Below, piece by piece: positions 25,951 through 35,586 of a stretch of 64,000 nt of DNA (the first letter of the stretch is position 1; each line of letters begins with the position of its first letter). Under the pieces are notes generated by a model. That model did not search any database, was not told where the DNA came from, and saw nothing but the letters and a program-made list of their open reading frames with translations. Source of the DNA: JBBQZU01 sp041749535 (GTDB lineage: Bacteria > Bacteroidota > Bacteroidia > Flavobacteriales_D > Cryomorphaceae); assembly GCA_041749535.1 (NCBI GenBank), contig JBGTBE010000087.1, positions 6,661 through 70,660 on the forward strand, in the 5' to 3' direction. The translations under genes and the position numbers were made by a program.

Positions 25951-26347
25951 AATTATTTCTCGTTTCGTGCAAGCGCACACTGTGTAACTTGCAATCATAG
26001 GTCTCGATTTCTTCTTTCAATTCATGCCAAATTGCTACTGCCAAATTTTCAGTACTTGCAATGACACCTTTGAGAAATGAAACATCAAGGTTTAAGTTTT
26101 TATGATCCAATTCTTCAATCACCCGTCGCTTGATGATTTTGCTGAGTATTTTCAGGTCGATCACACACCCTGTATCAGGACTTGGGCTTCCTTTCACCGT
26201 TATGAAGAGATCATAGTTGTGACCATGCCAATTCACATTGGCACATTTACCGAATACTTCAATATTTTTTTCGTCCGACCATTGCGGATTCCACAACTTA
26301 TGGGCGGCATTAAAATGCTCTCTTCTTGTAATGTAAACCAGGGCCAT
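25928..26347 (-). CDS. 6-pyruvoyl-tetrahydropterin synthase/QueD-family protein
   Basis: 139 residues. Zinc-binding histidines are His16 (EHFNAAH) and His41/His43 (HGHNY). The catalytic cysteine Cys35 is separated from HGH by five residues (CANVNWHGH), the spacing of true pyruvoyl-tetrahydropterin synthases, whereas QueD proteins usually have CxxxHGH. It therefore may make 6-pyruvoyl-tetrahydropterin rather than, or as well as, 6-carboxytetrahydropterin. It is the first gene of an operon with folE, which supplies its substrate. Confidence 0.9.
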   Translation of the reverse strand: MALVYITRREHFNAAHKLWNPQWSDEKNIEVFGKCANVNWHGHNYDLFITVKGSPSPDTGCVIDLKILSKIIKRRVIEELDHKNLNLDVSFLKGVIASTENLAVAIWHELKEEIETYDCKLHSVRLHETRNNYAEYFGE

Positions 26348-26366
26348 GGCCAGATTTTGTAAGGCG

Positions 26367-26374
26367 CAAATATA
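26367..26374 (-). promoter_or_regulatory. Candidate -7 box (TATATTTG) for the PTPS-folE operon
   Basis: Exact match to TAnnTTTG on the minus strand, 20 bp before the ATG at 26347. A weak GTTTTA lies about 19 bp upstream as a possible -33. Confidence 0.5.
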
Positions 26375-26425
26375 CGATCTTCTTTACTTGATAAAACGCT
26401 GCATTCAGCCATATTTTTAAAAGGA

Positions 26426-26433
26426 TATCTTTG
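26426..26433 (+). promoter_or_regulatory. Candidate -7 box (TATCTTTG) for hldD
   Basis: Exact match to TAnnTTTG, ending 16 bp before the hldD ATG at 26449. No clear -33. Confidence 0.55.
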
Positions 26434-26448
26434 TGAAAAATTTGAGCA

Positions 26449-27414
26449 ATGATCGTAGTTACAGGCGCAGCAGGGTTTATAGGCAGTTGTCTGGTATCTG
26501 AACTAAACAGCCACGGATATTATGACCTGGTTTTGGTTGATGATTTTAGCTATGCCGTCAAGACACCCAATTATGAAGGCAAGCACTTTTCGCAAAAAGT
26601 GCACCGAGACGATTTTCCTACCTGGCTGGACCAGAATCATAAGATGGTGTACTTCGTATTTCACATTGGGGCACGCACTGATACCACCGAGTTCAACAAA
26701 GAAATTTTCGACCAGCTGAATCTGAACTACACACGCAAGGTTTGGGAGCAGTGCACCACCTTTGGTATTCCACTTGTGTACGCAAGTTCAGGAGCCACCT
26801 ATGGACTGGGCGAGCACGGGTACAGCGACAACCATGAGCTGCCTGCCATTCTAAAGCCATTGAATCCATACGGAGATTCCAAAAATGATTTTGATAAATG
26901 GGCGCTGGACCAGGAGGCTGCCCCCTATTTTTGGGCTGGGTTGAAGTTTTTTAATGTTTACGGACCAAACGAGTACCACAAAGGAAGAATGGCTTCTGTG
27001 GTGTACCATGCTTTCAATCAAATAAATGAGAAGGGCTTCGTAAAATTGTTCAGATCGCACAACCCACAATACAACGATGGTGAGCAGCTCCGCGATTTTA
27101 TTTACGTGAAGGACGTTATTGCCGTGTGCATGTGGTTGATGAAAACAAGAAAGCAAAGTGGACTTTTTAACCTTGGAACTGGGAAAGCAAGAACTTTTAA
27201 GGATTTGGCCCTGAACTGTTTTCATGCTCTTGGCCTTGAGCCCAATGTGGAGTATATTGATACACCTCTTGATATTCGCGATAAGTACCAATACTATACC
27301 CAAGCAGAAATGTTGAAGCTGAGAAATGCCGGATATGATCAGCCATTTACCACGCTTGATGAAGGCGTGCAGGACTACGTGGCCAATTATCTTTCAGCTG
27401 GAAAATACTTCTGA
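26449..27414 (+). CDS. hldD: ADP-L-glycero-D-manno-heptose 6-epimerase
   Basis: 321 residues. Rossmann motif GAAGFIG at 6-12, the HldD-specific VLVDDFSYAVKTPNYEGKHF region and IGARTDTTEFNKEIFDQLN; catalytic Tyr141 and Lys145 in NPYGDSKNDFDKW. It converts ADP-D-glycero- to ADP-L-glycero-manno-heptose for the LPS inner core. With waaA it supports a heptose-containing LPS. The queA start follows 14 bp after the stop. Confidence 0.94.
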   Translation: MIVVTGAAGFIGSCLVSELNSHGYYDLVLVDDFSYAVKTPNYEGKHFSQKVHRDDFPTWLDQNHKMVYFVFHIGARTDTTEFNKEIFDQLNLNYTRKVWEQCTTFGIPLVYASSGATYGLGEHGYSDNHELPAILKPLNPYGDSKNDFDKWALDQEAAPYFWAGLKFFNVYGPNEYHKGRMASVVYHAFNQINEKGFVKLFRSHNPQYNDGEQLRDFIYVKDVIAVCMWLMKTRKQSGLFNLGTGKARTFKDLALNCFHALGLEPNVEYIDTPLDIRDKYQYYTQAEMLKLRNAGYDQPFTTLDEGVQDYVANYLSAGKYF

Positions 27415-27427
27415 TGCTTTTCCTTCC

Positions 27428-28498
27428 ATGAAGTCTAATGAACACACGCTCTCTGACTTCGATTTTCACTTGCCCCCTGAGCTGTTGGCCACCTATCCTT
27501 CATCTGTGAGGGACAAATCCCGACTCATGGTAGTTAGTAGGTCAAATCAATCAGTTAGCCACCACCAATTCGATGAGATAGGCGCATTCTTTTCCCCTGG
27601 CGATCTGATGGTGATGAATGACACACGTGTAATTCCTGCCCGGCTTACTGCAAGGAAGGAACACATGCAGAAAGGTGCAAAGATTGATGTACTCCTTGTG
27701 AAAGAGGTAGAGCAACCCGTACCTGCGTGGGTTATGTACCTCGATCCAGTCAAGAAATTAAAGATAGGACACAAGCTCCTATTTGGGAATGAGCCTATTA
27801 CAGGTATTTTTGCAAAACGCCTGAGTGAGCGAGAGTGTCTCGTTGAGTTTCCATTTGAAAACAACCGATCCATTCTTCGTCAGAAACTTTTTGACCTTGG
27901 CAGTACACCTCTCCCTCCGTACATCAAGCGCAGACCTGATCCATCAGATAGAGCGCGATATCAAACCGTTTATGCCAGCAAAGATGGAGCACTTGCCGCT
28001 CCCACAGCTGGATTGCATTTTACTGTAGAGCTATTAAAGGAATTGTCCACATGTGGAGTGATGCGAGCCACTGTAACGCTTCATGTGGGTCCGGGAACCT
28101 TTAATATAATTCATGAGGAGAACCTTGATGCGGTGCAGCTGCACGAAGAACAATATGATGTGGGTGTTGAAGCAGCCCAACTAATTAATGGCATTGACAA
28201 GTCTCGAAACTTACTGTGCGCCATCGGTACCACCACTATGAGGACACTGGAATCAGCCGTTTCAGCTGAAGGCATTGTCCTACCCGGGACAGGTCATAGC
28301 AAATTGTTTATTAGACCGCCTTACAAATTCAAAACAGCCAATGCCATGCTCACCAATTTTCATACGCCAAAATCATCTCTTCTTATGATGATTTCTGCCT
28401 ATATTGGATTTGATTTCGCACGTGCAGTTTACAACGAAGCTATTTCAGAACGATACAGGTTTTTTTCTTACGGAGATGCAATGTTGATACTTCCCTAA
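27428..28498 (+). CDS. queA: S-adenosylmethionine:tRNA ribosyltransferase-isomerase
   Basis: 356 residues from ATG 27428; the longer frame overlapping hldD is rejected because homology begins at LSDFDFHLPPELLATYP. Family motifs DLMVMNDTRVIPARL, RYQTVYASKDGALAAPTAGLHF and TLHVGPGTFNII are all present. The enzyme transfers the ribosyl moiety of SAM to preQ1 in tRNA to make epoxyqueuosine. Together with hldD it may form a two-gene unit. The 3' end is convergent with the MerR gene. Confidence 0.96.
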   Translation: MKSNEHTLSDFDFHLPPELLATYPSSVRDKSRLMVVSRSNQSVSHHQFDEIGAFFSPGDLMVMNDTRVIPARLTARKEHMQKGAKIDVLLVKEVEQPVPAWVMYLDPVKKLKIGHKLLFGNEPITGIFAKRLSERECLVEFPFENNRSILRQKLFDLGSTPLPPYIKRRPDPSDRARYQTVYASKDGALAAPTAGLHFTVELLKELSTCGVMRATVTLHVGPGTFNIIHEENLDAVQLHEEQYDVGVEAAQLINGIDKSRNLLCAIGTTTMRTLESAVSAEGIVLPGTGHSKLFIRPPYKFKTANAMLTNFHTPKSSLLMMISAYIGFDFARAVYNEAISERYRFFSYGDAMLILP

Positions 28499-28499
28499 A

Positions 28500-28835
28500 T
28501 TACAGGGATTTCTTCATTTCCAGTAGGAAGGCCTTTACATCTTCAAGACGTCTTACAATTTCAACATTGTCTGAAAGGTCACCTTTATTGTCCTTCAGCT
28601 TTGCTTTTGCACCTTGTAGGGTATAGCCTCGTTCTTTTACGAGATGGAAGATAAGCTTGAGGTGCTCTACATCTTGTTTGGTGAAGAGGCGGTTGCCTTT
28701 TTTGTTCTTTTTTGGTTGAAGCACATCAAATTCCTTCTCCCAAAAGCGTATGAGAGAAGTGTTTACTTCAAACATATCTGCTACTTCGCCAATGGAGAAA
28801 TAGAGTTTTTCAAGTTCTTTTTCTTTGTAGGGCAT
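28500..28835 (-). CDS. MerR-family transcriptional regulator
   Basis: 111 residues from ATG 28835, which starts 1 bp after the stop of the upstream peptidase gene; a further in-frame ATG at 28859 would overlap that gene. The winged-helix MerR domain begins LYFSIGEVADMFEVNTSLIRFWEKEF and includes the wing GNRLFTKQDVEHLKLI. The region after ~75 is a short helix without cysteine ligands, so metal sensing is unlikely. Bacteroidota homologues are commonly paired with an M23 peptidase, as here. Confidence 0.93.
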   Translation of the reverse strand: MPYKEKELEKLYFSIGEVADMFEVNTSLIRFWEKEFDVLQPKKNKKGNRLFTKQDVEHLKLIFHLVKERGYTLQGAKAKLKDNKGDLSDNVEIVRRLEDVKAFLLEMKKSL

Positions 28836-28836
28836 A

Positions 28837-29808
28837 TTAGTCGAAAGATTGGTTGGCATTGGATGATAATTCCAAAAGCAAGTCGTATTGCTCTGGAGTC
28901 AAGTCGTTGAAATAGTAATTCGCTGGGTTTACTTTTCGTCCGTCTTTAATGACTTCGTAGTGCAAGTGGGGCCCACTGCTTTTTCCCGTATTGCCAACCT
29001 TGCCAATTACGTCGCCTCTTTTCACTTTTTGGCCTCTTTTTACAAGCATTTGACTCATATGTCCATAGAGGGTCTGATAGCCATACCCATGGTCTACTAT
29101 TACGTGTTTCCCATATCCTGAGCGCTCATCCTGCACATAAGCCACTTTACCATCGCCTGTTGCAATAATATCCGTACCAATTTCCGATGAGAAGTCCATG
29201 CCCCAGTGAAATTTTGGCACCTTATAAATCGGATCTATGCGCATACCAAAACCGCTTGCCAATCGCCGCAGGTCCTTGTTCGATACCGGTTGAATGGCAG
29301 GTATGGATGCGAGGAGTTCCTCTTTATTCTTGGCCATTTCTATCACTTCATCAAATGACTTACTCTGTATATAAAGTCGCTTTGCAATATTGTCGAGACG
29401 AGATGCTGAACTGATCACCAGGTCAGAATTGGAATATCCTTTCAGGTGAGAGTATCTGTTTACCCCACCAACACCAGCTTGCCTCACACTGTTTGAAATA
29501 GGCTCAGCTTCGAAAATTACCCTGTATATGTTGTCGTCCCGGTTCTCAATATCGTCAAGTACTGCTTCGAGTTGCTGCATATCCCGGTTAAGGAGTTCAT
29601 ATTGCTTGTGTAGTTGTTCATTTTCTCGCTTAAGCACCAGTTCTTTAGGTGAGTCAATAAATGTATAAGCAAGGGAGATAATGATTGAGGAAAAAAATAG
29701 ACCTACCAGCAGATATGTAAAAAGGGTCTTCAGCCTATCTCGTATGGTAAGCTGAATTTTTTCGTAGTTGAGCGTAGCAGGATTGTACTTGTACTTTATT
29801 TTTGCCAT
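28837..29808 (-). CDS. M23-family murein endopeptidase, membrane-anchored
   Basis: 323 residues. One transmembrane helix (~31-50) is followed by a coiled coil (~58-95) and a C-terminal LytM/M23 domain (~190-295). Zinc ligands are in FHWGMDFSS (His-x3-Asp) and GPHLHYEVIKDG (HxH). The domain cuts peptide cross-bridges of peptidoglycan, supporting cell elongation or division. The MerR gene follows 1 bp downstream in the same transcript. Divergent from alaS. Confidence 0.94.
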   Translation of the reverse strand: MAKIKYKYNPATLNYEKIQLTIRDRLKTLFTYLLVGLFFSSIIISLAYTFIDSPKELVLKRENEQLHKQYELLNRDMQQLEAVLDDIENRDDNIYRVIFEAEPISNSVRQAGVGGVNRYSHLKGYSNSDLVISSASRLDNIAKRLYIQSKSFDEVIEMAKNKEELLASIPAIQPVSNKDLRRLASGFGMRIDPIYKVPKFHWGMDFSSEIGTDIIATGDGKVAYVQDERSGYGKHVIVDHGYGYQTLYGHMSQMLVKRGQKVKRGDVIGKVGNTGKSSGPHLHYEVIKDGRKVNPANYYFNDLTPEQYDLLLELSSNANQSFD

Positions 29809-29877
29809 AAGCCCACAAATTGGGGGTCTAAATGTATCTAAATTGACCTACCTCACCAAAGTCTTCAACCGATAAGA

Positions 29878-29885
29878 TACATTTG
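29878..29885 (+). promoter_or_regulatory. Candidate -7 box (TACATTTG) for alaS
   Basis: Exact TAnnTTTG match ending 26 bp before the alaS ATG. No clear -33 TTG. Confidence 0.5.
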
Positions 29886-29911
29886 CAGGCCGAAGCACTA
29901 AACGCTCACCT

Positions 29912-32524
29912 ATGAAGTCCATTGCCATACGTCAAGCTTTTCTTGATTTTTTTGAGTCAAAAAAACACCACATTGCTCCTTCTTCCCCTATTGTGGTCAA
30001 GGATGACCCTACCCTCATGTTTACCAATGCGGGAATGAATCAGTTTAAGGATATTTTTCTTGGAAATGACCCGGTACCAAGTCCCCGTATAGCGGATACC
30101 CAGAAATGTTTGCGTGTAAGCGGTAAACACAACGACCTTGAAGAAGTAGGGGTGGATACCTACCACCATACCATGTTTGAGATGCTTGGCAATTGGTCCT
30201 TCGGTGATTATTATAAAAAAGAGGCCATTACATGGGCATGGGAGTTACTCACTGAAGTATACAAAATCGACAAAGACAGAATGTACGTTACTGTTTTTGG
30301 CGGTGATAAGAGCGATGGACTCGAATTTGATCAGGAAGCATATGATGTGTGGAAAGACCTTATTGCTGAAGACAGGATTATTTCTGCCAGCAAGAAGGAC
30401 AACTTTTGGGAAATGGGCGATGTAGGCCCTTGTGGTCCTTGCAGTGAGATTCATGTTGATATGCGGTCAGCAGCTGAAAGAAGCAAATTTCCAGGAAAAG
30501 ATTTCGTAAACAAAGACCATCCTCAAGTAATTGAAATATGGAACTTGGTATTTATGGAAATGCAACGCAGGGCTGACGGTTCGCTTGCAGGCCTTCCTGC
30601 AAAGCATATCGATACAGGTATGGGTTTCGAGCGCTTGTCCATGGTTTTACAAGGCAAGCCAAGCACCTATGATACAGATATTTTTAGTCCTCTAATTGCC
30701 TTTATAGAAGGCCAGACTGGCCATGTGTATTCTGGCTCAGATTCTAAGAAGGACATAGCCTTCAGGGTGTTATCCGATCACATAAGGGCAGTGAGTTTCG
30801 CAATTGCTGATGGGCAGCTTCCATCCAATACTGGCTCGGGATACGTAATTCGTCGCATCCTGCGCAGGGCTGTTCGTTACGCATACAGTTTTCTAGACCG
30901 AAAAGAACCTTTGTTGTATGCACTTTCAGGGGTGCTTGTATCACAGATGGGGCATTTCTTTAAAGAGCTTAGGACCAATGAGAACTTGATCAGTCAAGTA
31001 ATTCGAGAAGAAGAAGAATCCTTTCTTCGCACCCTGGCGCGAGGCATACAACTCATCGATGATATAGTCGCAAAATCGAAGCAAGCAGAGATAAGCGGTG
31101 ATGTGGTATTCGAACTGTACGACACGTTCGGTTTTCCAGCTGATTTGACTGCGTTGATCCTTGCAGAGAGTGGAAAGAACTACAATGAGACAGGCTTCCA
31201 AAAGGCATTGGAAGAGCAAAAAGCGCGCTCTCGCAAGGCATCTGTTCAAGATACTGGCGATTGGGTTGTGATTCGGGAAGTGCAGGGAACCCAATTTTTG
31301 GGCTATGATACGTTGGCGTGCGATATGACCTTAACGAGGTTTAGAAAGGTAACGCAAAAGGGAAAGCAGCTCTTTCAGATGGTTTTTGACCGCACCCCGT
31401 TTTATCCGGAAGGCGGAGGGCAGGTAGGTGATACCGGTTATATAGAATCAGCTGGGGTTCGCATTCCCGTTGAGGGCACCTTTAAAGAGAACAACCTCAT
31501 TGTGCATGTCACTTCAAAATCGCCGGAAGGCCTGGATCCTGAAGTGAAAGGAGTGGTTGCAGCTGAGAAGCGGAACCACACGACAAAAAACCATTCCGCG
31601 ACGCACTTGCTCCATCATGCACTGCGTGAACTTCTTGGAACCCATGTGGAGCAGAAAGGATCCTTGGTGGAAAGCGGGTATCTGCGTTTTGACTTTTCCC
31701 ATTTTTCGAAGGTTACCGATGAAGAAATTAGAAACATAGAAATTCAGGTGAACGCAATGGTTCGCAAGGACTATCCGCTGGAAGAATTCAGAAACTTCCC
31801 AATGGCTAAAGCAAAAAGCATGGGTGCCATGGCACTCTTTGGTGAGAAGTATGGCGATGAAGTACGAGTGATTCGTTTTGGCGAATCTGTAGAACTTTGT
31901 GGAGGTACGCATGTGCAGCGCACTGGCGAGATTGGTTTTTTTAAGATCATTTCTGAAGGCTCGGTGGCAGCTGGCATTCGACGGGTGGAGGCTATTACCG
32001 CTGCCGCAGCCGAGAAGTACATTTTTGAACGGTTGGATGTAATTGATGCGGCATCAGAAAAATTGAAATCAAATGACCTGGTGAAAAGCATTGAAAGCCT
32101 TCAGGCTGAAAATCAAGCTATGTCGAGGGAGTTGGAGTCATTTCGCAAGCAGAAGTCTATGCAAGTTAAAGCAGAGCTGATAGATGCTGCGGAGCTTGTC
32201 AACGGTGTTCAGTTTATAGCCCGCCGCGTGCATTTGGATCCAGAATCGGTGAAGGACTTGTCGTTTCAGCTGCGAAGAGAATTATCACCCGCTTTTGTTG
32301 TACTTGCCGTTAGCGAAAACGGGAAAGCCACGCTAAGCGTGGCTTTGTCAGATGATTTAGTTGAAAAGTCAGGTTTGAATGCCGCCCAGATTATCAGGGA
32401 ACTTGCTTCGGCCATTCAGGGCGGGGGCGGTGGTCAACCTTTTTATGCAACAGCAGGTGGAAAAAATCCTGAAGGCATAGACGCAGCATTTGCCCTTGCC
32501 CGCAAAGTGTTAGGCAAAAGCTGA
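29912..32524 (+). CDS. alaS: Alanyl-tRNA synthetase
   Basis: 870 residues, the normal size. The class II catalytic core starts with FLDFFESKKHHIAPSSP and contains FTNAGMNQFKDIFLG, MFEMLGNWSFGDYYK and GPCGPCSEIH. The editing domain has the HSATHLLHHAL motif and CGGTHV (zinc ligands), and a C-terminal DHHA1-type oligomerisation region ends GGGGGQPFYATAGGK. It charges tRNA-Ala and clears mischarged Ser/Gly. Overlaps the convergent DUF5684 gene by 15 bp. Confidence 0.98.
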   Translation: MKSIAIRQAFLDFFESKKHHIAPSSPIVVKDDPTLMFTNAGMNQFKDIFLGNDPVPSPRIADTQKCLRVSGKHNDLEEVGVDTYHHTMFEMLGNWSFGDYYKKEAITWAWELLTEVYKIDKDRMYVTVFGGDKSDGLEFDQEAYDVWKDLIAEDRIISASKKDNFWEMGDVGPCGPCSEIHVDMRSAAERSKFPGKDFVNKDHPQVIEIWNLVFMEMQRRADGSLAGLPAKHIDTGMGFERLSMVLQGKPSTYDTDIFSPLIAFIEGQTGHVYSGSDSKKDIAFRVLSDHIRAVSFAIADGQLPSNTGSGYVIRRILRRAVRYAYSFLDRKEPLLYALSGVLVSQMGHFFKELRTNENLISQVIREEEESFLRTLARGIQLIDDIVAKSKQAEISGDVVFELYDTFGFPADLTALILAESGKNYNETGFQKALEEQKARSRKASVQDTGDWVVIREVQGTQFLGYDTLACDMTLTRFRKVTQKGKQLFQMVFDRTPFYPEGGGQVGDTGYIESAGVRIPVEGTFKENNLIVHVTSKSPEGLDPEVKGVVAAEKRNHTTKNHSATHLLHHALRELLGTHVEQKGSLVESGYLRFDFSHFSKVTDEEIRNIEIQVNAMVRKDYPLEEFRNFPMAKAKSMGAMALFGEKYGDEVRVIRFGESVELCGGTHVQRTGEIGFFKIISEGSVAAGIRRVEAITAAAAEKYIFERLDVIDAASEKLKSNDLVKSIESLQAENQAMSRELESFRKQKSMQVKAELIDAAELVNGVQFIARRVHLDPESVKDLSFQLRRELSPAFVVLAVSENGKATLSVALSDDLVEKSGLNAAQIIRELASAIQGGGGGQPFYATAGGKNPEGIDAAFALARKVLGKS

Positions 32525-32947
32525 TGAAGGGGCTGCTTTCGCAGTACCATACACCGGCCCAACATAATTGACTTCATAAGAAAGACCCAGGTTCAGGATG
32601 TAAAATCCGTTGAAGAGTATTACAAGCATGTAGTCCAAAATGGTGCTCTTTCCAAAGCTGTTGCAAAGCTCAATGTATACTTTAGGTATCATGTACAGTT
32701 GACCATATACAGGTATAAGGAAGAGAAACAAATGGTTGGCTGGCCTTCCTACTATTCTCATGAATACTATGAAGTTCCATATTGGTACAATGCTGGCGAT
32801 ACCTGGCTGTCCTGCTTTTTCGTACAGACGCCACTGAGCAACCACTCCTATGAAAGCGAAAATAGCTGCAAGTAGAAAAATCCCATCGCCAAAGGTTGTG
32901 TACAGTTGGCTGAAAGTGTCTTGGATGAATTGTGTTGCGTTGCTCAT
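32510..32947 (-). CDS. DUF5684-family small membrane protein
   Basis: 145 residues with about four hydrophobic helices. The motif WRLYEKAGQPGIASIVPIWN with following IVGRPANHLF matches the DUF5684 membrane family, which is related in look to the membrane part adjacent to signal peptidases in Bacteroidota. No catalytic residues seen. Convergent with alaS; its function is unknown. Confidence 0.85.
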   Translation of the reverse strand: MSNATQFIQDTFSQLYTTFGDGIFLLAAIFAFIGVVAQWRLYEKAGQPGIASIVPIWNFIVFMRIVGRPANHLFLFLIPVYGQLYMIPKVYIELCNSFGKSTILDYMLVILFNGFYILNLGLSYEVNYVGPVYGTAKAAPSSAFA

Positions 32948-33249
32948 GATTTTTTTTTTTCGTTTGTGTAACCTTTCAAATGTCTTTCCGTATTTCTACG
33001 TTCTGTGGAGTAGACGGCATCGATTTCATGCGGTTGCCTATTTCGGTACGAATATTTTTAGTGTTTCGTAAAGGAAGGTTTCTTAATCCATTCAATATCA
33101 GCTGAAAACTTATCATTATAAACAGGTCTTTGTTAGTGTATTTTTTACATTAACCTACTTTCTGTTAACATCTCGCCCCATATCTTTCATGCATCTGCTA
33201 TGATTTTAGTTAGAAACGTCATTAATTTGTCTGATTATTTTATCAGTTC
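32948..33249. other. Intergenic region between DUF5684 gene and OmpA-family gene
   Basis: About 300 bp of A+T-rich sequence with no supportable gene. It must hold the divergent promoters. TATCTTTC at 33181-33188 is a one-mismatch match to the -7 box for the plus-strand OmpA-family gene. A T-run lies just upstream of the minus-strand start. Confidence 0.6.
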
Positions 33250-34554
33250 GTGGAATTCATGGGGCGTTTCGTACTTTATTTTATGCTGCTGACCATTCTT
33301 TTCCATTCGTTGCAATTGAAAGGACAGGAGATTACCATCATTAATAATTTTTCCGGATCAGATACTGAAGCACCCATCGACAATTATGTGCTTGGAAAAG
33401 TTACCCAGCATACCTATATAGTAAATGATTACGAGCCAATACAATCTGGCGCGCGCGCTCAGGTGGAGCAAATGGTTCGGTACGGACTGAGGTCGTACAT
33501 AGACAATAAGTATTATTCCATTCAGGGTAGGGTAGTTGCATTGGACAGCAAAGAGACTTTTAGTTCCACGGCATCGGCAATTGTGCGCAACGCACTGTGG
33601 ATCCACGATTATGATTTTCATGATAAGTTTAACGGATTTTCTAATAGTGTGTCATCTAAGGCTGCTGAACTAAAAACCTTGAATGGTTTCAGATTATCAG
33701 AAGGTGACCGAACCCATGCCGTCCCGCAGAATGGTGCTGTGGACATTTATACCTTTCAGCGAATGGTTTATGACCTGAAAGTAGCTGCCGAAAAAGAAAT
33801 AAGTCTTTTTCTGGATGTCTACATGGTGAATATTGGTAATGACGGTTCAGAACTGGCAGAAAAGCCTGGATTACTCGATCCCCTCGACTTCAGTATTAAT
33901 GGCAAGGTGGATAACCTCGATAACCTAAATTCTTTGAAGCCGGTGCCATTGCCCAGAGACATTAAGGGCAGAAAGAATAAAAAAGATAACAAAGGCACCA
34001 CAGGGCTTGATAGTGAGATTGTCCGCCTGCTTGAGGATAACAACCGGATACTTTCAAATTATGGCAATCGCTTCTCTGACCTGCAAACACAGATTGACGA
34101 AATACGCAGCGACCGCAACCTCACGGCCACCATACTGCGCGAAGAGATGGCGGCCCTCAGGGAGATGATGAAAACTTTTATGGTAAGCAGTAGCCGACCA
34201 TCTGAGACAGCAGTGTCTACAGGAACACTCACAGCCACTTTGGTATTTGAGAAAAACGCGCATCAGCTTACTTCTGGCCACAAAGCCCAGCTGAACAGGG
34301 TAGAAATTGACCTGAAGGTAGACCAGAGTTTACTTGTTCTCGTTACAGGATTTGCTGATAAGACAGGAAACACAGATTTTAACGCATGGCTTTCTGAACA
34401 AAGGGCAAATGCTGTATACCAGTACTTGCTGGTCAGGAAAATTCCCGAAGATAGAATTGTCGTTAATTATTTGGGCGATATAGAGAGCAGGTATGCAAAC
34501 CCAGCTGACCGCAAGGTGGAAATTTCGTACATAAAGCCATCCGTTGGGAAATAG
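33250..34554 (+). CDS. OmpA-family protein with coiled coil
   Basis: 434 residues. Signal peptide in ~1-26 (cleavage near LKGQ). Residues ~30-230 are an uncharacterised domain, followed by a Lys/Asn-rich linker, a coiled coil (~255-305) and a C-terminal OmpA peptidoglycan-binding domain (~325-430) with FADKTGNTDFNAWLSEQRAN and NPADRKVEISYI. An ATG three codons further on (33259) is an alternative start. It likely anchors the outer membrane to peptidoglycan. Stands alone, 3 bp from the convergent threonine aldolase gene. Confidence 0.88.
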   Translation: MEFMGRFVLYFMLLTILFHSLQLKGQEITIINNFSGSDTEAPIDNYVLGKVTQHTYIVNDYEPIQSGARAQVEQMVRYGLRSYIDNKYYSIQGRVVALDSKETFSSTASAIVRNALWIHDYDFHDKFNGFSNSVSSKAAELKTLNGFRLSEGDRTHAVPQNGAVDIYTFQRMVYDLKVAAEKEISLFLDVYMVNIGNDGSELAEKPGLLDPLDFSINGKVDNLDNLNSLKPVPLPRDIKGRKNKKDNKGTTGLDSEIVRLLEDNNRILSNYGNRFSDLQTQIDEIRSDRNLTATILREEMAALREMMKTFMVSSSRPSETAVSTGTLTATLVFEKNAHQLTSGHKAQLNRVEIDLKVDQSLLVLVTGFADKTGNTDFNAWLSEQRANAVYQYLLVRKIPEDRIVVNYLGDIESRYANPADRKVEISYIKPSVGK

Positions 34555-34557
34555 ATG

Positions 34558-35586
34558 TTAAACTTTCAGTCGCTGTAAGATTTCAATTGCTTTGTTGAGG
34601 TCATCGTCGTTCACACCCAAGTGGGTTACCATTCTGATTCTGTTTTTACCAAAAGCTACTGCCCTCAATCCCGCATTTTCTATAGCCAGCAATACAGCAT
34701 CACTTCCGGGGTCTGCGTTCACATCAAAGATCACAATATTGGTTTCGGGTGGTATTACGTGCGCCACGTACCATAATGATTGTAGGGCCTGGGCTAGCCG
34801 GGCAGCGCGTACATGATCATCGGCCAGACGTGTTACATGGTGCTCCATTGCATACAAACCTGCGGCCGCCAAAAATCCAGCCTGACGCATGCCACCGCCA
34901 AAAACTTTGCGCACACGTCGGGCTTCTTTAATGAAGTGATGGCTCCCCAGCAGCACGGAACCCGAAGGTGTGCCCAGCCCTTTGCTCAGACAAATGGATA
35001 CGCTGTCAAACAACTTTCCGTAGGCCAATACATTGTGGTTGTGGAATACAATGGCGTTGAATGCACGCGCCCCATCCAGATGAAAGGCCAAATTCTTTTT
35101 TTTGCAATAGGCTGAAAGTGCAACGAGCTCCTCCATGGTATAGCACTTACCTCCTCCACGGTTTGAAGTGTCTTCAGCTACGATCAATGAGGTGCGTGCA
35201 AGCCAGTCTTTGTCTTCATTTACGAGTGCATCCACCTCTTCCGGTTGCATTGTGGAGCGGTTGTTTCGCACCAGCTTAGCACTGGAATGGGAGTTTCGCG
35301 CCATGCCGCCCCCTTCATAATTGTACACATGCGATTGCTCATGGCATATCACTTCATCTCCCGGCCTTGTGTGCACTGCTATGGCAATTTGGTTCGTCAT
35401 GGTGCCCGAAGGGCAAAACAAACCAGCTTCATGGCCAAACATGGTAGCAAGTGATTCTTGAAGCAGGTTAACAGTGGGGTCTTCGCCAAATACATCATCA
35501 CCCACCTCGGCCCGCATCATGGATTCCATCATGGCTGGGGTAGGTTTCGTGACCGTATCGCTTCGCAGGTCTATGGTATCTTTCAT
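34558..35586 (-). CDS. ltaE: Low-specificity L-threonine aldolase
   Basis: 342 residues, fold-type I PLP enzyme. DLRSDTVTKPTPAMMESM is the hallmark N-terminus; the PLP lysine is in VSICLSKGLGTPSGSVL; HLDGARAFNA and RKVFGGGMRQAGFLAAAG complete the match. It cleaves threonine or allo-threonine to glycine and acetaldehyde. It overlaps the O-methyltransferase gene by 4 bp and is second in that operon. Confidence 0.94.
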   Translation of the reverse strand: MKDTIDLRSDTVTKPTPAMMESMMRAEVGDDVFGEDPTVNLLQESLATMFGHEAGLFCPSGTMTNQIAIAVHTRPGDEVICHEQSHVYNYEGGGMARNSHSSAKLVRNNRSTMQPEEVDALVNEDKDWLARTSLIVAEDTSNRGGGKCYTMEELVALSAYCKKKNLAFHLDGARAFNAIVFHNHNVLAYGKLFDSVSICLSKGLGTPSGSVLLGSHHFIKEARRVRKVFGGGMRQAGFLAAAGLYAMEHHVTRLADDHVRAARLAQALQSLWYVAHVIPPETNIVIFDVNADPGSDAVLLAIENAGLRAVAFGKNRIRMVTHLGVNDDDLNKAIEILQRLKV

